Assembly (NCBI RefSeq): GCF_964656455.1
Contig: NC_135714.1
Location: 121,153,631 to 121,217,630, forward strand
Direction of reading: 5' to 3'
DNA length: 64,000 bases
Source of the DNA: Halichoerus grypus
Taxonomy: Eukaryota; Chordata; Mammalia; Carnivora; Phocidae
Shown: in pieces, positions 1-11,699 of the stretch
How positions within the stretch are numbered: position 1 is the stretch's first letter
Layout: each line of letters starts with the position of its first letter
Program-made: the position numbers and the translations under genes
Notes under the pieces: model-generated
Database searches by the model: none
What the model was told of the DNA's origin: nothing
The model's input: the letters and a program-made list of their open reading frames with translations, nothing else

Positions 1-910
1 TTATAGGTGTTCGGGAGTAGAAAATTTACAAAACAAAGCAATCTTTAGGTAATAGAATTAAAGACAGTAAGGTTTAAAAAGTGAAGGGAATGGTGTGAGC
101 AAGCAGGGCAGTTAACTGAAAGTCAGAACAAACATTTCATAGCACTATCATGGGAATATATCTAAAAAGACTAGAAGGACCCGAAAAGGGAAAGGCAAGT
201 TTGCTTCTGTGAGCCATGCGAAGAATTTTATCAGATCCTGAGTAATCCAGACTTATCCTCTGTCATAGTCCCTCTGTATCCCCGTCTCACCTACTGATGT
301 GTGGTGCCCTTGATGCATCGTGTTGATATTGCCGAGCTGTTGATCACATTGCTTCCTCAACTCAGAATGATCTTTACCTATTGGTCTTCACCTATTGGTT
401 TTCAACGCTGAAGATTCATTTCACAGAGCACTCTTTCTATGAAGACTTTCTGACCCCAATCCAGGTAAAACTGATCGGAAATTCCTTTGGATCTCCTCTG
501 TACTCAGTAATTACTTAGATCAGAGTACCCATAACACACTATTGCATTTGTTTCTTTATGTGGCTCTTTCCTTCTTGTAGATGGTAATCTTCTTATGGGC
601 TAGGAAACTAATTCATCTTTGTATGTGCCCGACATGAAAGTATATTTTTGATTAATAGCTATTCCCATGAATGAATGCAACACGAAAGGAAAGAAACAGG
701 AATGAAAGAAGGAATGCAAAGGATCTGATACATTTAATAAAATGGTAGAAAAGCAGTGTTTTTCTCACTGAGATTTACTTAAGATATGGGGACAAAAGTT
801 TCTCTTTTCAAGCCAGTGTTCAAAGATGACTAATTACAAAAAGATTAAAAAAACAAAGCAAAACAAAATATGAAATTTTTGATCACTAAGGTGTTTATAA
901 AGAAATTGCA
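1..910. other. Unassigned AT-rich DNA
   Basis: No gene, repeat or RNA signal was recognised here. The stretch is AT-rich with short A-runs near 845-870 and ends at the target-site copy of the first SINE. Confidence 0.5.
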
Positions 911-1122
911 GGGGTGCCTGGGGGGCTCAGTCAGTTAAGCCTCTGCTTCGGCTCAGGTCATGATCTCAGGGTCCTGGGATCCAGTCCTGCGTGGGGCTCC
1001 CTGCTCAGCGGGGAGCCTGCTTCTCCTTCTCCCTTTGCCTCTCCCCCTGCTTGTGCTCTCTCTCACTATCTCTGCCACTGTCTCTCTCTCTCTCTCAAAT
1101 AAATAAATAAAATCTTAAAAAA
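911..1122 (+). mobile_element. Can-SINE, plus orientation, full length
   Basis: A tRNA-derived carnivore SINE. The head GGGGTGCCTGGGGGGCTCAG carries the tRNA-like A box, followed by the GGTCATGATCTCAGGGTCCT segment, a CT-rich region and an AAATAAATAAAATCTT tail. It is flanked by an 8-bp target-site duplication, AAATTGCA (903-910 and 1123-1130). The open frame inside it is a by-product of the SINE sequence. Confidence 0.95.
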
Positions 1123-1550
1123 AAATTGCAGCCTAGAGGGTGAGTAACACAGACCAAAGAAAAGTGAAACTCCAATCCTGCCATTCACATTTTCTTTTAA
1201 CAGCAGAAACTTTCAAACTGAAGTTAGATGTCAGACATTTCAGTTGAAAAAGTCCAAAAGTCAAGTGGACACATAACTAAAGTCTGGCAAGAGGTTAAAG
1301 ACACTTTGCTTTCCTCAAGGCCACGATTAGCCCTTAGAGTATTATCATAGTGTTGGCTACTTCTTTTATATATTTATTTTTCCACTCTGAAGTTACATTT
1401 CAGGCATCAGTGATTTTCCAAGATATTAAAGAATGGGCTTGGCCATAATGTTCCCTCAGGCCATCGGAGCTCTGCATTCCAGCATTAACCACATGAGAAG
1501 TTTATTGGCACTAAGATACTTTCTCATTATGAAACACCCAAAAGAACATA

Positions 1551-1739
1551 CTTCTTTTTTTTTTTAAGATTTTATTTATTTATTTGATAGAGACAGAGAT
1601 AGCGAGAGCAGGAACACAAGCAGGGGGAGCGGGAGAAGGAGAAGCAGGCTCTCCGCCGAGCAGGCAGCTTGATGCAGGGCTCGATCCCAGGACCCCGAGA
1701 TCAGGGCAGACGCTTAACAACTGAGCCACGGAGGCACCC
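1551..1739 (-). mobile_element. Can-SINE, minus orientation
   Basis: Reverse-complement Can-SINE: poly(T), AAGATTTTATTTATTT, GA-rich stretch, then the tRNA-like end at GCCACGGAGGCACCC. It is flanked by a direct repeat AAAAGAACATA (1540-1550 and 1740-1750), extendable to CCCAAAAGAACATA if the SINE end is counted. Confidence 0.93.
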
Positions 1740-1750
1740 AAAAGAACATA

Positions 1751-2727
1751 TTTCTTAATGAATGTGAACTAGAGCTGGCATTGTTAGTCTTGAAGCAAAC
1801 ACAACAAACTTTCAGCAGCCTCGTTACGTGTAATTATCAATTTTGAAGCTGCGGTATTAGGGCCCGTCATTGGGCGTAGCCAGACAGACTGATCTGCTCG
1901 CGGCTGCGACTCCGGAGATTTTGATGCCCAGCTGTCACCTGCTTTCAGTAGATAGTCCTCATGATCAGACTCGGTATTTCACTCTTGGTAAAGCAAACTT
2001 TGCTAAGGTGAAACTGGAACAAATATCTCATGATTAGTCTGTCCCTTTCTTCATGTAACATTCCAAATATAAATTCTGTATAACTGAACTAGAAAAGAGA
2101 GTAAATGTATATTTATTCAATTCAAATGTACTCATATTAAATAACTATCAAGTGTCAGAAAGTCCACCGAGAACTTCAAGCGATATAAGAAGGTGACTAT
2201 TTCCCTCTTTCCACTTCCAAGAGCATGCAACAAGGGGCCGAGGAAGAAAAAGATTACAGCGACACGTATACCTAAAGCAAGAAAGAAAATGATGACTTTA
2301 GAGTTATAACCATTTTTATAGGGGTTCAAAGAAACAGAAATTCTTATCAGTCTAGGGATGAAGGAAAAGGGATGGGAAGTAAGGAAATCGTCCATGGGAA
2401 AATGTGAGGTGGATGCTGAGGGAGAAGAAGGATTTGAAAAGCCAAAGCAGACCTTCAAAAATAGAACAGAGTGAGCATGGAGGCTGGGAACTCTGAGGTA
2501 GAATCTGCAGCAGTTCACTTTGGAGAACCATGGGAATTTGAGAACTGAAGGAAGAAAAGAGGAAATTTGGGCTTGATCGCCTTGTGAAGGACACCCAGTT
2601 CAAAACAGCAGAAGCTGCATTTACTTTCGTTCAAAAGGGATTAACTGATGTCTTTTGAGACAGCTAATAACATGCAATAACATGACAAGAGTTCCATTTA
2701 GAAAGATTAATTTAAAGTTAAGATCAC
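1751..2727. other. Unassigned DNA with a small CpG cluster
   Basis: No repeat was recognised with confidence. About 1850-1925 is locally GC-richer and holds several CpG dinucleotides, unusual for its surroundings. A 128-codon minus frame at 2132-2518 has a low-complexity hydrophobic translation, no motif I know and no splice context that makes it convincing, so it is not called as a gene. Confidence 0.4.
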
Positions 2728-2728
2728 T

Positions 2729-2883
2729 GGGGCTCAGTCGGTTAAGTGTTGGAGTCTTGATTTCGGCTCAGGTCATGATCTCAGGGTGCTGGGATCAAGC
2801 CCTGCTCAACGCTCAGTAGGGAGTCTGCTTGAGGATGCCCACTCTGTCTCCCAAATAAATAAATCAATCTTTAAAAAAAATAA
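2729..2883 (+). mobile_element. Can-SINE, 5'-truncated, plus orientation
   Basis: Starts inside the tRNA-like head (GGGGCTCAGTCGGTTAAG), continues through GGTCATGATCTCAGGG, and ends with AAATAAATAAATC and an A-rich tail. It is shorter than its neighbours and lacks most of the CT-rich middle. Flanking AGATCAC / GGAATCAC suggests a diverged target-site duplication. Confidence 0.88.
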
Positions 2884-2889
2884 AATTGG

Positions 2890-3200
2890 AATCACCTGAC
2901 AGTGAGAAGACAGTTGTAAAATCGGAGTAAAACCTAATGAAAGCCTGAAATTGATGCTTGGAAGTAAAATTGGGAAGGAGGAAATTCTACATAGCAGTAA
3001 AGGAATCTAGTACTTGTCAAATTATTGGATATAGATATTGAGGATAAGAAAGGAGTCAAAGATCAATTTAAGATGCAGGGGAGAGTCTGGAATGAGTAAT
3101 GGGGTAGACATGACACCAGATTAGGTTTTTGATGTGTTGATTTTAAGATAATGTTGGATCATTCAAGTGAGAGTCTATAAATTCTACCAGGTAAAAATAC
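2890..3200 (+). repeat. Possible old dispersed-repeat fragment
   Basis: Purine-rich sequence with phrases (AGGAAAGGAGTC-like, GTCTGGAATGAGTAATGG, GGATCATTCAAGTGAGAG) that resemble the later part of the unclassified repeat at 4.69-6.05 kb. The similarity is weak and judged by eye. Confidence 0.3.
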
Positions 3201-3232
3201 TATGACCAAATTGATGCCTACAAACTTCATAA

Positions 3233-3233
3233 G

Positions 3234-3261
<28 letters not shown>
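3233..3261. repeat. (ATC)n microsatellite
   Basis: About nine uninterrupted CAT/ATC units in otherwise ordinary AT-rich DNA. It is a likely length-polymorphic trinucleotide repeat. Confidence 0.95.
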
Positions 3262-3264
<3 letters not shown>

Positions 3265-3800
3265 TAAGTTATGAAATGCAAACTTGAACATATGAATATT
3301 ACATGTGGATGATTCTCCAGTGTCTTTATAAGTGAGATGGTTCCCCTACCCCCTTGGACTTCTATTAGGCACTTTTCACAGCAAAGAGTTGGGTATAAAC
3401 CCGTGAGGCATATGCAAATATGTGGGTGTTGTGATCTCCTCTATGTCCCTCTGTGCAGTCACTACCATGTTTTTCTTCTGCTGCTGTTTGAGACCTGTTA
3501 TTTCTAATAGGAAGGAGAAAACCATGTAAAATCCAATAAGCTTCAGGTTGGGTTAAAGTATCAAGGGACGAAAGTATCCTTCTGACGGTAATGCAAGGTG
3601 ATGTGAATTTTTGCTTGAATTTTCTCTCTCTACTCTCAGACAGGGACAGAGCTTAAAAGGACATCTTTTATCCAGGGCATGAGAGCTCCTCTCCAAAGAT
3701 GAGCTGTTTGTGTGACATCCTTTTCGAGTTGTCACTTTCCTTTGTGTCAGTCTGGCACAAGCTGGCAGAATCACTTAAACCATCCAGTTCAAACATTCAT
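3262..3800. other. Unassigned DNA
   Basis: No recognisable gene or repeat. The 73-codon minus frame here has no recognisable domain. Confidence 0.4.
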
Positions 3801-3816
3801 TGAATTAGGTAACTTT

Positions 3817-3834
3817 TCTTTCCTTTTTTTTTTT
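3817..3834 (-). mobile_element. Poly(T)-only retro-insertion with perfect target-site duplication
   Basis: An 18-bp insert (TCTTTCC followed by T11) lies between two identical 16-bp copies of TGAATTAGGTAACTTT (3801-3816 and 3835-3850). A T-run flanked by a duplicated target is the signature of L1-machinery retrotransposition in which essentially only the tail was copied. The parent element cannot be told. Confidence 0.75.
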
Positions 3835-3850
3835 TGAATTAGGTAACTTT

Positions 3851-4689
3851 AGGTTGCCTTCCAATTCTGAGATTCTATGATTTTGAGGGTCTATTATTTT
3901 GAGAAATTTTATATTCTTGTGATAGTAACTGGGGTCCTTTTTCAGACAAGAATAGTGTCACAATTAAGAAAACAAATTCTTATATCCATTAATGATGGGG
4001 TCTAATATTCTGAGGTATCATTTAGCACTTTCTTTTTATGTGAATGACTTTTATAAATGTAAGAGAAATATTTGATGCTTGGAGGAGGAAGATTTTTGGA
4101 GGGCAGTTGGTAATTTTGAAGGTTTAAATACAAAATATAAATACCTATTTGTGTATGCATATAAACATATGTTAGATTTAAGTGGAAAACAGCAGTAATA
4201 AATTTATGAATAATCATTAACTATCTTAAGATGAGAATTGAAGGCAAGAGGAAATAATTATTAACAAACCATTGGAGATTTCAGTTTAGTATCTGAAAAA
4301 AATATTCTGGAAGACTAATGACATTGAAGTGAGCACCAATGTAGAGAAAATTTTCTGTAGAGATGATCTGAAATTGGAATGAATGTCTTGCTCGGTGGTC
4401 AGATGAGAGATTAGAGGATGGGTCAATTGTCCCATCCACGATCTAAGACTTATTCAAGTACCTGTCAACCTCCAAGTTGAAACAGCTATTATATGCCCTT
4501 TGCAAATTGAAGCAGATAAAAATAAACATAGTCTATATCAAACACAATGCTACATGCAAATGTGTCATAATTTTTTATGGCTTCTCATTATTTCCAACTA
4601 TCACCATATCTGTATGGAAAATACAGATATATTTATTTTAAAGCTTATTATGGTTTGGTCCTATGTGATCTTTTTTATCTAATTAATTA
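3851..4689. other. Unassigned AT-rich DNA
   Basis: No recognisable repeat or gene. Short open frames translate to low-complexity sequence typical of AT-rich DNA. Confidence 0.4.
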
Positions 4690-6050
4690 GGAAATCCAAT
4701 AAGCCTTTATTGATCCCTTCTATATGCCAGGTACTTCTTCAGATACTGGAAACATAAGCAGTGAAGAAACTATTCAAATAGCCTTGCCTTTAGGGAGATT
4801 ACATTTTACCAAAGGGATGAGGCTAATAATTAAAAAAAAAAATACAACACATAGTATGCTAGAGGGTGATAAATGCGAATTAAAAGAAGGCTTGGACAGG
4901 GAATAAGAAGTGTGTTATGTTGTGGGGAAGTATTATTACAGTTTTAAGCAAGGGGGTGAAGGGAGGCCTTACTAAGAATGTGGTAAAAACCCAGAAGATG
5001 AGAAAGGAAGTCATGGATACGCTGGGGGAGAGTATTCCAGGCAAAGGAAACAGTAAGTGCAAGTACCTTAAGGTGAAGGTAGGTCTTGGAAAGGAGCAAC
5101 ATGATCTAATTTATTTTTAAAGGATTACTGTGCATGCAGTGGGTTGAGAATTGACAAGGCAGGCAAAAGCAGAAGCAGAGAGCATAGTCTAGGAGCTATT
5201 TCCATAATTACAGTGGGGATCTTAGATTGGGCCAGAATAAGAACCAGCCGCAAATGTGGTCAGATATGGTCAAAGTATATTCTGAAGTAGGACTGCTGAT
5301 GGATTAGTTATAAGGTATGAGAGGAAGGGAAACTGAGTGCCTGGAAGGGTGGTATTGCCCATAACTGAAATGGAGAAGACTGTAAGGGAAATACATTTAG
5401 AAAAAAGGTCCTAAGCTCAGTTTGGGTATTTTATTTTTTTAAATTTTAAATTTTTTATTTTTAAAAAAGATTTTATTTATTCATTTAGCGAGAGAGAGCA
5501 CCAGCTCTCTCCCAGTGAGAGGGTTCGGGGAGGGAGAGAGAGAATCCCAAGCCAACTCAATGTTGAGTGTGGATCCCAGTGTGGGGCTCCATCCCATGAT
5601 CCCAAGATCAGGACCTGAGCTGAAATCAAGAGTCAGCGGCCCAACTGACTGAGTCACCCAGGCACCCCTCATTTTGGACATTTTAAACTGAATATGCATA
5701 TAAGTGGATGAAAGAAGTTCAGGGAGAGAAATGGAATTTTTGGCCCATGGATGACATTTAAACTATGATACTAAATGAGATTAGATGAAGTTACCTAGAC
5801 ACTGAGTACAAGATAGGCAGTTCCCTAGGGCATCCAAGCATTAAGAGATCAGAGATGAGGAGGGAGTGTGAATCAGTGAGGCAGGAGGAACACAGATGAG
5901 GTACCTGGAAAGGGAAGAAAGCATTTGGAACAGGAGGATGTGATCAGCTGTGGTAAATGCTGCTGGTTGGTCAAGTTCAGTGAGAATGACAAATTGACCA
6001 TTGGATTTAGCACATTGTAGGAAATTGGTGACTTTGCTAAAAAACAAAAA
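4690..6050 (+). repeat. Long unclassified ancient dispersed repeat, interrupted by a SINE
   Basis: Opens with TTTATTGATCCCTTCTATATGCCAGGTAC-type sequence and continues through 'vggagattacattt', 'gagggtgataaatg', 'ggcaaaggaaacag', 'ggagcaacatgatct' and 'gtgatcagctgtggtaaatg' segments, in the order of a well-known mammalian repeat of medium copy number. I recognise the body but cannot assign the family name. A Can-SINE at about 5462-5668 splits it. It is strongly diverged and therefore older than the SINE. Confidence 0.55.
5462..5668 (-). mobile_element. Can-SINE, minus orientation
   Basis: T-rich tail, AAGATTTTATTTATTCATTT, GA-rich stretch, then GATCCCAAGATCAGGACCTG and the head complement GAGTCACCCAGGCACCCC. 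Diverged direct repeats (CTCAGTTTGGGTATTTTA at 5416 and CTCATTTTGGACATTTTA at 5667) look like an aged target-site duplication. Confidence 0.93.
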
Positions 6051-6740
6051 CAAAATCCAAACCCCCCACAACTTTGGTAGAGTAGTAAGGATGAAAGACT
6101 AACTAGAGATCTAAAAGAGATCTCAAATTTTAAACTCTATGATTGGTTACTGTTTATTAACTCAAAATCTTTCAAAAATTTCAGAAGGTAGGCTACACAA
6201 TATTGTAAGTGGGAAAATAAACAATCACTATAAATGATACATGTTCATGAATAGCCATCCACTAGCTAGAAATATGATGAGAAAGGAGTTGGAGTAGCTT
6301 TGGAACTGCTGACTGGAAAAACAAGGTAAAACAGTGCCTACTGGAATTCACACTGTTGGCATGTATTGTCCCATGATTTCTGTTTATATTCTGTGCAATG
6401 AAGCAGAGTCTGATATTAGCATGGAAAATGGAAGAAAATTCATCTACTAAGCTTGGCTTGAAGCAGCAGTTTTAAATTTTCCCAGGTTGAGTTGAGTTTG
6501 GAAGTTGAGATCACAACCAGCCAAGAGTTATACTGGTGTATTTGTATACTTGTAGAAAACATGGAGAAAACCATCCTTATATTCAGGACAATGTACATGT
6601 CCTATTAAGAAAGACAGAAAGACAGAAATAAAAAGAAAGGAAGAAAGGAAGGAAACAGATATTTATGAGCAATTTAAAAAGCTTTGTTCTACTCAAAAAT
6701 GGGAAAAAATTAAAATGAGTAATGTTTGCAAGACAAAAAG
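6051..6740. other. Unassigned DNA with a (GAAA)n-like purine tract
   Basis: No gene recognised. At 6607-6657 there is an imperfect purine tract of GACAGAAA, GAAAGGAA and GGAAGGAAA units. Confidence 0.45.
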
Positions 6741-7345
6741 TCAAATTAACAAATATTTATTGAGTATCTACTATTATGAAGGCAGTGTAATAATGCCATG
6801 TGGAATACAAATATCATGCAGTATGTCACAGATTTTGCCTTCAATGACCTTAAAGTCCATTAAAAAAAAGAGAAAAAACCTAAATGCTAGATAACCACAT
6901 GTGATTTAAAAAAAATAAAGAGAAAAATCTAATAGCCGTCATGAGGTAGCACATAGTTAATAGTACAATCAAGGAGGCTTTTAATATTATAGAATGCTTG
7001 GAAAAGCAATTTAGTAGGTTTTGTGAAATAGGTCAAATTTTGGTCAGATATTAGACACAGTCACTCTCCTGGTACTCAACACCAAATAGGGGAAACATAC
7101 GAACAAAAAATTTCAACAGAAATACCAACCAAGGATATAAAGGTATATGATTAGAGTTATATGGCAAATAACTTTATTAAAAGGATTAAGGAAAGATTTC
7201 ATAGATCCAGAATTTTGAGCTGAGTTTTGAAGGATCGATAACATTTAGAAAGGTAAACTAGAGACAAAAATAGCCCCAAGGTTTTTTAGGACTCTACACA
7301 ATAACAAGTATTTGTAGAAAACAATTACTCATTGGAAGGATATAA
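6740..7345 (+). repeat. Decayed copy of the 4.69-kb type dispersed repeat
   Basis: AACAAATATTTATTGAGTAT at 6753 is the opening motif, and 'tttcatagatccagaattttgagctgagttttgaagg' at about 7197-7233 resembles a more central part of the same family. The stretch between is heavily diverged. Confidence 0.4.
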
Positions 7346-7830
7346 TAAAAGTAACATTGTAGAATTATTTTTTTATAATGGTGTTGCCATCAATAAACCA
7401 AAGAAAGAAGAGACTTTATCATAATAGGGCATCAGAATAACACTCAGTATTTGTCTCTATTTAAATATTACACAAATGCCAAGTGTACTGGTGAACATTA
7501 TGGTTGGCTACTTCAATAAAATATATGTCTACGTACTTACAAAAATGTTACAATGTATTTACAAAAATTACAAGCAAGTGCTACCTTCTCCATATGCTAG
7601 GTGGCACTTAAATTACAAATATGGCATTTAGGAGCAAATAGCTGTGTCTGGATTGTTACCCTCGCAAACAAACATGCCATTCAAAGTATAATTTTTAAGA
7701 AGTTAAAGCCATGAATCACAGAAATATATAGTGAGAACATGTCAAATATACTTAACTCATTAATGAGGGAACTAGTAGAATAACTAAACTACATCAAAAA
7801 AGCATCAAAAAGATTTATATAGTCCACTTA
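7346..7830. other. Unassigned AT-rich DNA
   Basis: No gene or repeat recognised. Confidence 0.4.
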
Positions 7831-8430
7831 GAAAGGCATGCTGAAATAATTTTAAGTTAGACACGTAACTCGTTAATATCCTACAGGTCAATAAAATAAT
7901 AACCTTTTCTATCAGATGGCAATCATTGCATCTCTGACAGACAAACCCTTTGACAACCAACAGACAAAATTTCTGGATAAAGCCTTGTTAAAGTAGGGGC
8001 ACCTGGGTGGCTTAGTCAGTTGCGTGTCTGCCTTTGGCTCAGGTCATAATCCTGGGGTCCTGGGATCGAGCCCTACATTGGGTTCCCTGCTCAGCGGGGA
8101 GCCTCCTTCTCCCTCTCCCTCTGCTGCTCCCCCTGCTTGTGCTCTCTCACTCTCTCTGTCAAATAAATAAAATCTTAAAAACAAACCAAAACAGAAAAAC
8201 CTTGTTAAAGTAAACATATATTTGCAGAGTCCACACCTAATCATGAATAAATAGTAAATCAATATAAAGCATATCATATAGAGAAATAATCTTTGAGTAG
8301 GTCTATTAGATGATGCTCCAGTATGACATTGAAAAGGCATGCAGTCACCTTTTTTCCTTATTTATAAATTTTAGGATAGTTTTTAAAAAACTTTCCTTGT
8401 GATTATAAATAATCATTAGAGATTACGCTG
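7830..8430. repeat. Segment related to 13.91-14.26 kb (SINE inserted)
   Basis: After removal of the SINE at 7996-8199, this segment aligns by eye, in the same orientation, with 13,905-14,260: shared GGCATGCTGAAATA-like, TCCTACAGGTCAATAAA and CCAGTATGACAT phrases occur in the same order. It may be an ancient duplication or two copies of a dispersed repeat I do not recognise. Confidence 0.5.
7996..8199 (+). mobile_element. Can-SINE, plus orientation, full length
   Basis: Head GGGGCACCTGGGTGGCTTAG, body with GGTCCTGGGATCGAGCCC and GCTCAGCGGGGAGCCTCC, CT-rich region and AAATAAATAAAATCTT tail. The 13-bp target-site duplication CCTTGTTAAAGTA is perfect (7983-7995, 8200-8212). The antisense 98-codon frame overlapping it is not a gene. 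Confidence 0.96.
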
Positions 8431-8448
8431 TTTATTACAAAAAAATCA

Positions 8449-8522
8449 TATATATATATATGAATGAATTGTAGGCTTTATATATATATATGTATGAATG
8501 AATGAATGAATGAATGAATGAA
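8449..8522. repeat. (TA)n and (TGAA)n compound microsatellite
   Basis: Two short (AT)n runs (8449-8461 and 8479-8490) frame a GAATGAATTG segment, and the second runs into about seven GAAT units ending near 8522. Confidence 0.9.
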
Positions 8523-10558
8523 ATTTATTCTCAGATATGATACTCCAGTCACATCTTTTACTGAACAATTGATTTACCTAATTATATTCTGGTTAAAAAG
8601 CACAGAATATTAGTGAACTTATGTAAATAACTACATGGCCATGGAGAGGAGAGACTCAGTATCTGTTCCTGATCACTGATGGGTCAATGAATAAAAGATA
8701 CCATTTTTAAAAATTATCATTTTAATTTGCAAAAGCATATTCTACTAATAGAAATGGCTTGCTCATATATTCATCAGAAAATAGTACATTAAAAAATATT
8801 ACCAACAATATTCCAAAATGAATTATTTCTTCTAAGTTCATTCAGTCCTACTAAATCAATTCTTTTTCCACTGGATCTTGATCAGCCGTCTGCTTTCATG
8901 ACGTTGCATGCTTCTTGATTAAAAAGGGCTTTTGAAATCTCGAATCAGTCCCCTGGTAAAATCTAATAGTTATCTAAGTGATGTTGGCTTAGAAGCCTGT
9001 ACTTAAAAGTCTATCTCTGGAAGTATCAGTAATGAGTACAGTCTTTTCTCTGAGGCCCTAAGAACATGCTTCTTTTTTGAGGACCACATTTCTAGACCAT
9101 AGCTCATAATGAGCCTTTAGGCAAACATGAGAGGAAAGTATAAGCCATCTGTTGATGGTAAGACTAAACAGCAGTGATTAGTTTCTTACAGTAGCAACAT
9201 TATGAAATTCAATGGGAGGAAAATTCTCTTTTGGGTTATAACACATAATGGTATCCTGAGGATTTCATCCAGATTTCTCCTGAAGGTCAAACATTATGAA
9301 CAATGAGGTCATTGCCTCAATCCTGAAGACTTCCAATTCTTTCTGTAATGTGGATAATTCCTGAAACATATTTATGTTAATGGCATTTTCCTGTACAAAA
9401 CTAACTTAGGGAAGGCAAAGTTTCTCCTGATTTGATAGCTTTTTCCAAGCAGCTCTTACAATAGTGCTGAACTAATTAAGAAATACTGAGCATATCAAAC
9501 AACTTAATTATTATTAGTATTCCTCCTTTAATAAGATGAAAGAATCTTTGTAGGTACCCAGGGACTTCTAGAAAACCCCAAACATTATTTAGGTATTAAA
9601 GATATCTTGAAAAAAAATACTTTTCTGAATCTAGGACCTGATTTTAGGAGAGCAAAATCAAAAGAGTTATCAGAGGAGGTTAGACATGTAATTATGAGAA
9701 GAACATAGATGCCTAAGAAAAATAAATGGTTGTAGCCTGGCTACCTATTAATCATAACATCAAAAGAATATTTTAAAATAAATACAGCACAAAATAACCT
9801 AATTGTAAGGTATCTCTGCTCTTTCAGAAGTAATTTTTGTTCTTTGTCTTTTTAAAAAAATAATCAAGGGCATTGTTACAAAGCCGGTAGAACAAACAAA
9901 AAGTTATTCTGATGAGGTACAGAGTCTCTGTTGTTTGAAAAATTGCACAAAAGCTAAAGAGTAACCTTTTAGTATTTTTGCTAAGAGGAGCTGAACACTT
10001 CAAGATCAATTTGTCATCTTAGCAGAGAGAAAATCTGAATTCTGGGACTGCATTAATATAATCTTTGGCAGTAAAGGACTCACAAGCTTTTTTTCCACCC
10101 CTTATGTATAAACTCATCAAAATTGCACCAACACATTTCATTGCTTCTTTTTAGGGACATCCTTTTTGGGTATTACAATCCAAGTCAAAGAAAATTTACT
10201 TTCTTCGAATTTACAGTTTGCTATAACACTTAAATATTGTCATTCACTCTATTCTTTCATATTCGGCAACAACCGGATGCTTTATTTTAGGACAAAACTA
10301 TTTTCTATTTCCTTAAAAGAAATAACAGAACTACATTCCATTACCTTGTATACACAGTTGTGTTTATTTTCCATTATTTTTCTGCATAGATTCTCATCCA
10401 TCCATGTTAATCACAACTTTTAACCAATGTACCAAGTTCTACTTCATAGCAAAAAATGAAAGGTAGGTAATTGAAAACTGTCTGCCTTATACAAAAATTT
10501 CAGTAGACCAGAGAAGCTCATAAGTACAGATTATACAACCTCTAAAGTCACATTCCTC
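8523..10558. other. Unassigned AT-rich DNA, about 2 kb
   Basis: No repeat, gene, splice-like exon or RNA was recognised over this long stretch. It is one of the longest repeat-poor intervals in the window and may be single-copy sequence. Confidence 0.45.
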
Positions 10559-10762
10559 TTTTTTTTTTTAAGTTTTATTTATTTAATTGAGAGAGAGAGC
10601 ATGATCGTGTGAGTGGGGGAGGGGCAGAGGGAAAGAATTTTCAAGCAGACTCCCCACTGAGCACGGATCCTAACACAGGGCTGGACCCCAGGACTCATGA
10701 GACCATGACCTGAGCCGAAACCAAGAGTCAGACACTTAACTGACTGAGCCACCAGGCACCCC
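10559..10762 (-). mobile_element. Can-SINE, minus orientation
   Basis: Poly(T), AGTTTTATTTATTTAATTGA, GA-rich block, GACCATGACCTGAGCCGAAA and head complement GAGCCACCAGGCACCCC. An aged target-site duplication flanks it: AAGTCACATTCCTC at 10,545 and AAGTCATTTTCCTT at 10,763. Confidence 0.95.
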
Positions 10763-11690
10763 AAGTCATTTTCCTTTTACACCCCTTTCTAAAGTGGCAA
10801 CAATAAAAATGCTCATTAACAGGTCTCAAAGGTATAGATACTTTATAATATTTCAAAATAAAAATTATGCCCGATGACCAAATTTTCAGTGTTCTATGTT
10901 ATTTGGATATAATCTATGCGCCCAGATATTATCTATTAATTGTTCTGATATTAATCAAGGTCTCAAATTTAAGTAAAGATCTTGGAAATTTTGCTTAAGT
11001 TGACAAAAATAATCCTAATAATTATCTATATTTAAAAGTTTTCCAGTATTATAACTCAATTAATTGAACACATTATTTTATATCTTTTATAATCTTAAAA
11101 TTTATATAGAAGAATATTAGTTAATCTGAGCAATAAACCAGTATAGAATTTTAGTGCATTCATATTAGCAGCCTCTTTATGAGAAAACAAACCAAAGGCT
11201 TAAAAAAAGAAAAAAGTTTTTCTTATATTTTACAGTGATAAAACTCAGGAAAAAAGCATATAGCTGTTTTTAAAACCCCAGATATCCAACCAATTTCATT
11301 TTCTCAAGGATTCATTTTGAGCATGAGAAACTGAATTCTTATATAAAAATACGCAGCCAATAGTTTCTGAGAGAAGGTTTTTTTCCTCTTTAAAAGTCTA
11401 TGATTCCTGATTTGAACCACAGGGCATGGAAGATTATTTAAGTACTATTTTCTCAATTCTCTCAAAGAAGGTCCATAACTAGTGCCATTGTAGTTGTCTC
11501 AGAGAGAAGTTAATTAATCATATACAAAGGATGCCCTAGGGAATTAGGTTTAATTCTCTAGTGGATGGGGGAGGAACCATTAAGAATGGAGACGAAGTAA
11601 TAGAAAGTTCTGTTACCTTTTTTTGTGGGAATTCTTGTATTTTCTTACATTTATATAAGCCTTATATTTTATACTATTCTTTTGATGACA
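10763..11690. other. Unassigned AT-rich DNA
   Basis: No gene or repeat recognised. Confidence 0.4.
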
Positions 11691-11699
11691 GAACACAAC

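Noticed and set aside
911..1122. tRNA gene-like head of the Can-SINEs
   Set aside because: The A and B box similarity is the tRNA ancestry of the SINE; the copies lack a complete cloverleaf and end in SINE tails.
2132..2518. 128-codon minus frame, among the longest in the window
   Set aside because: Translation has no recognisable domain, is rich in residues expected from AT-rich DNA, and has no convincing start or splice context.
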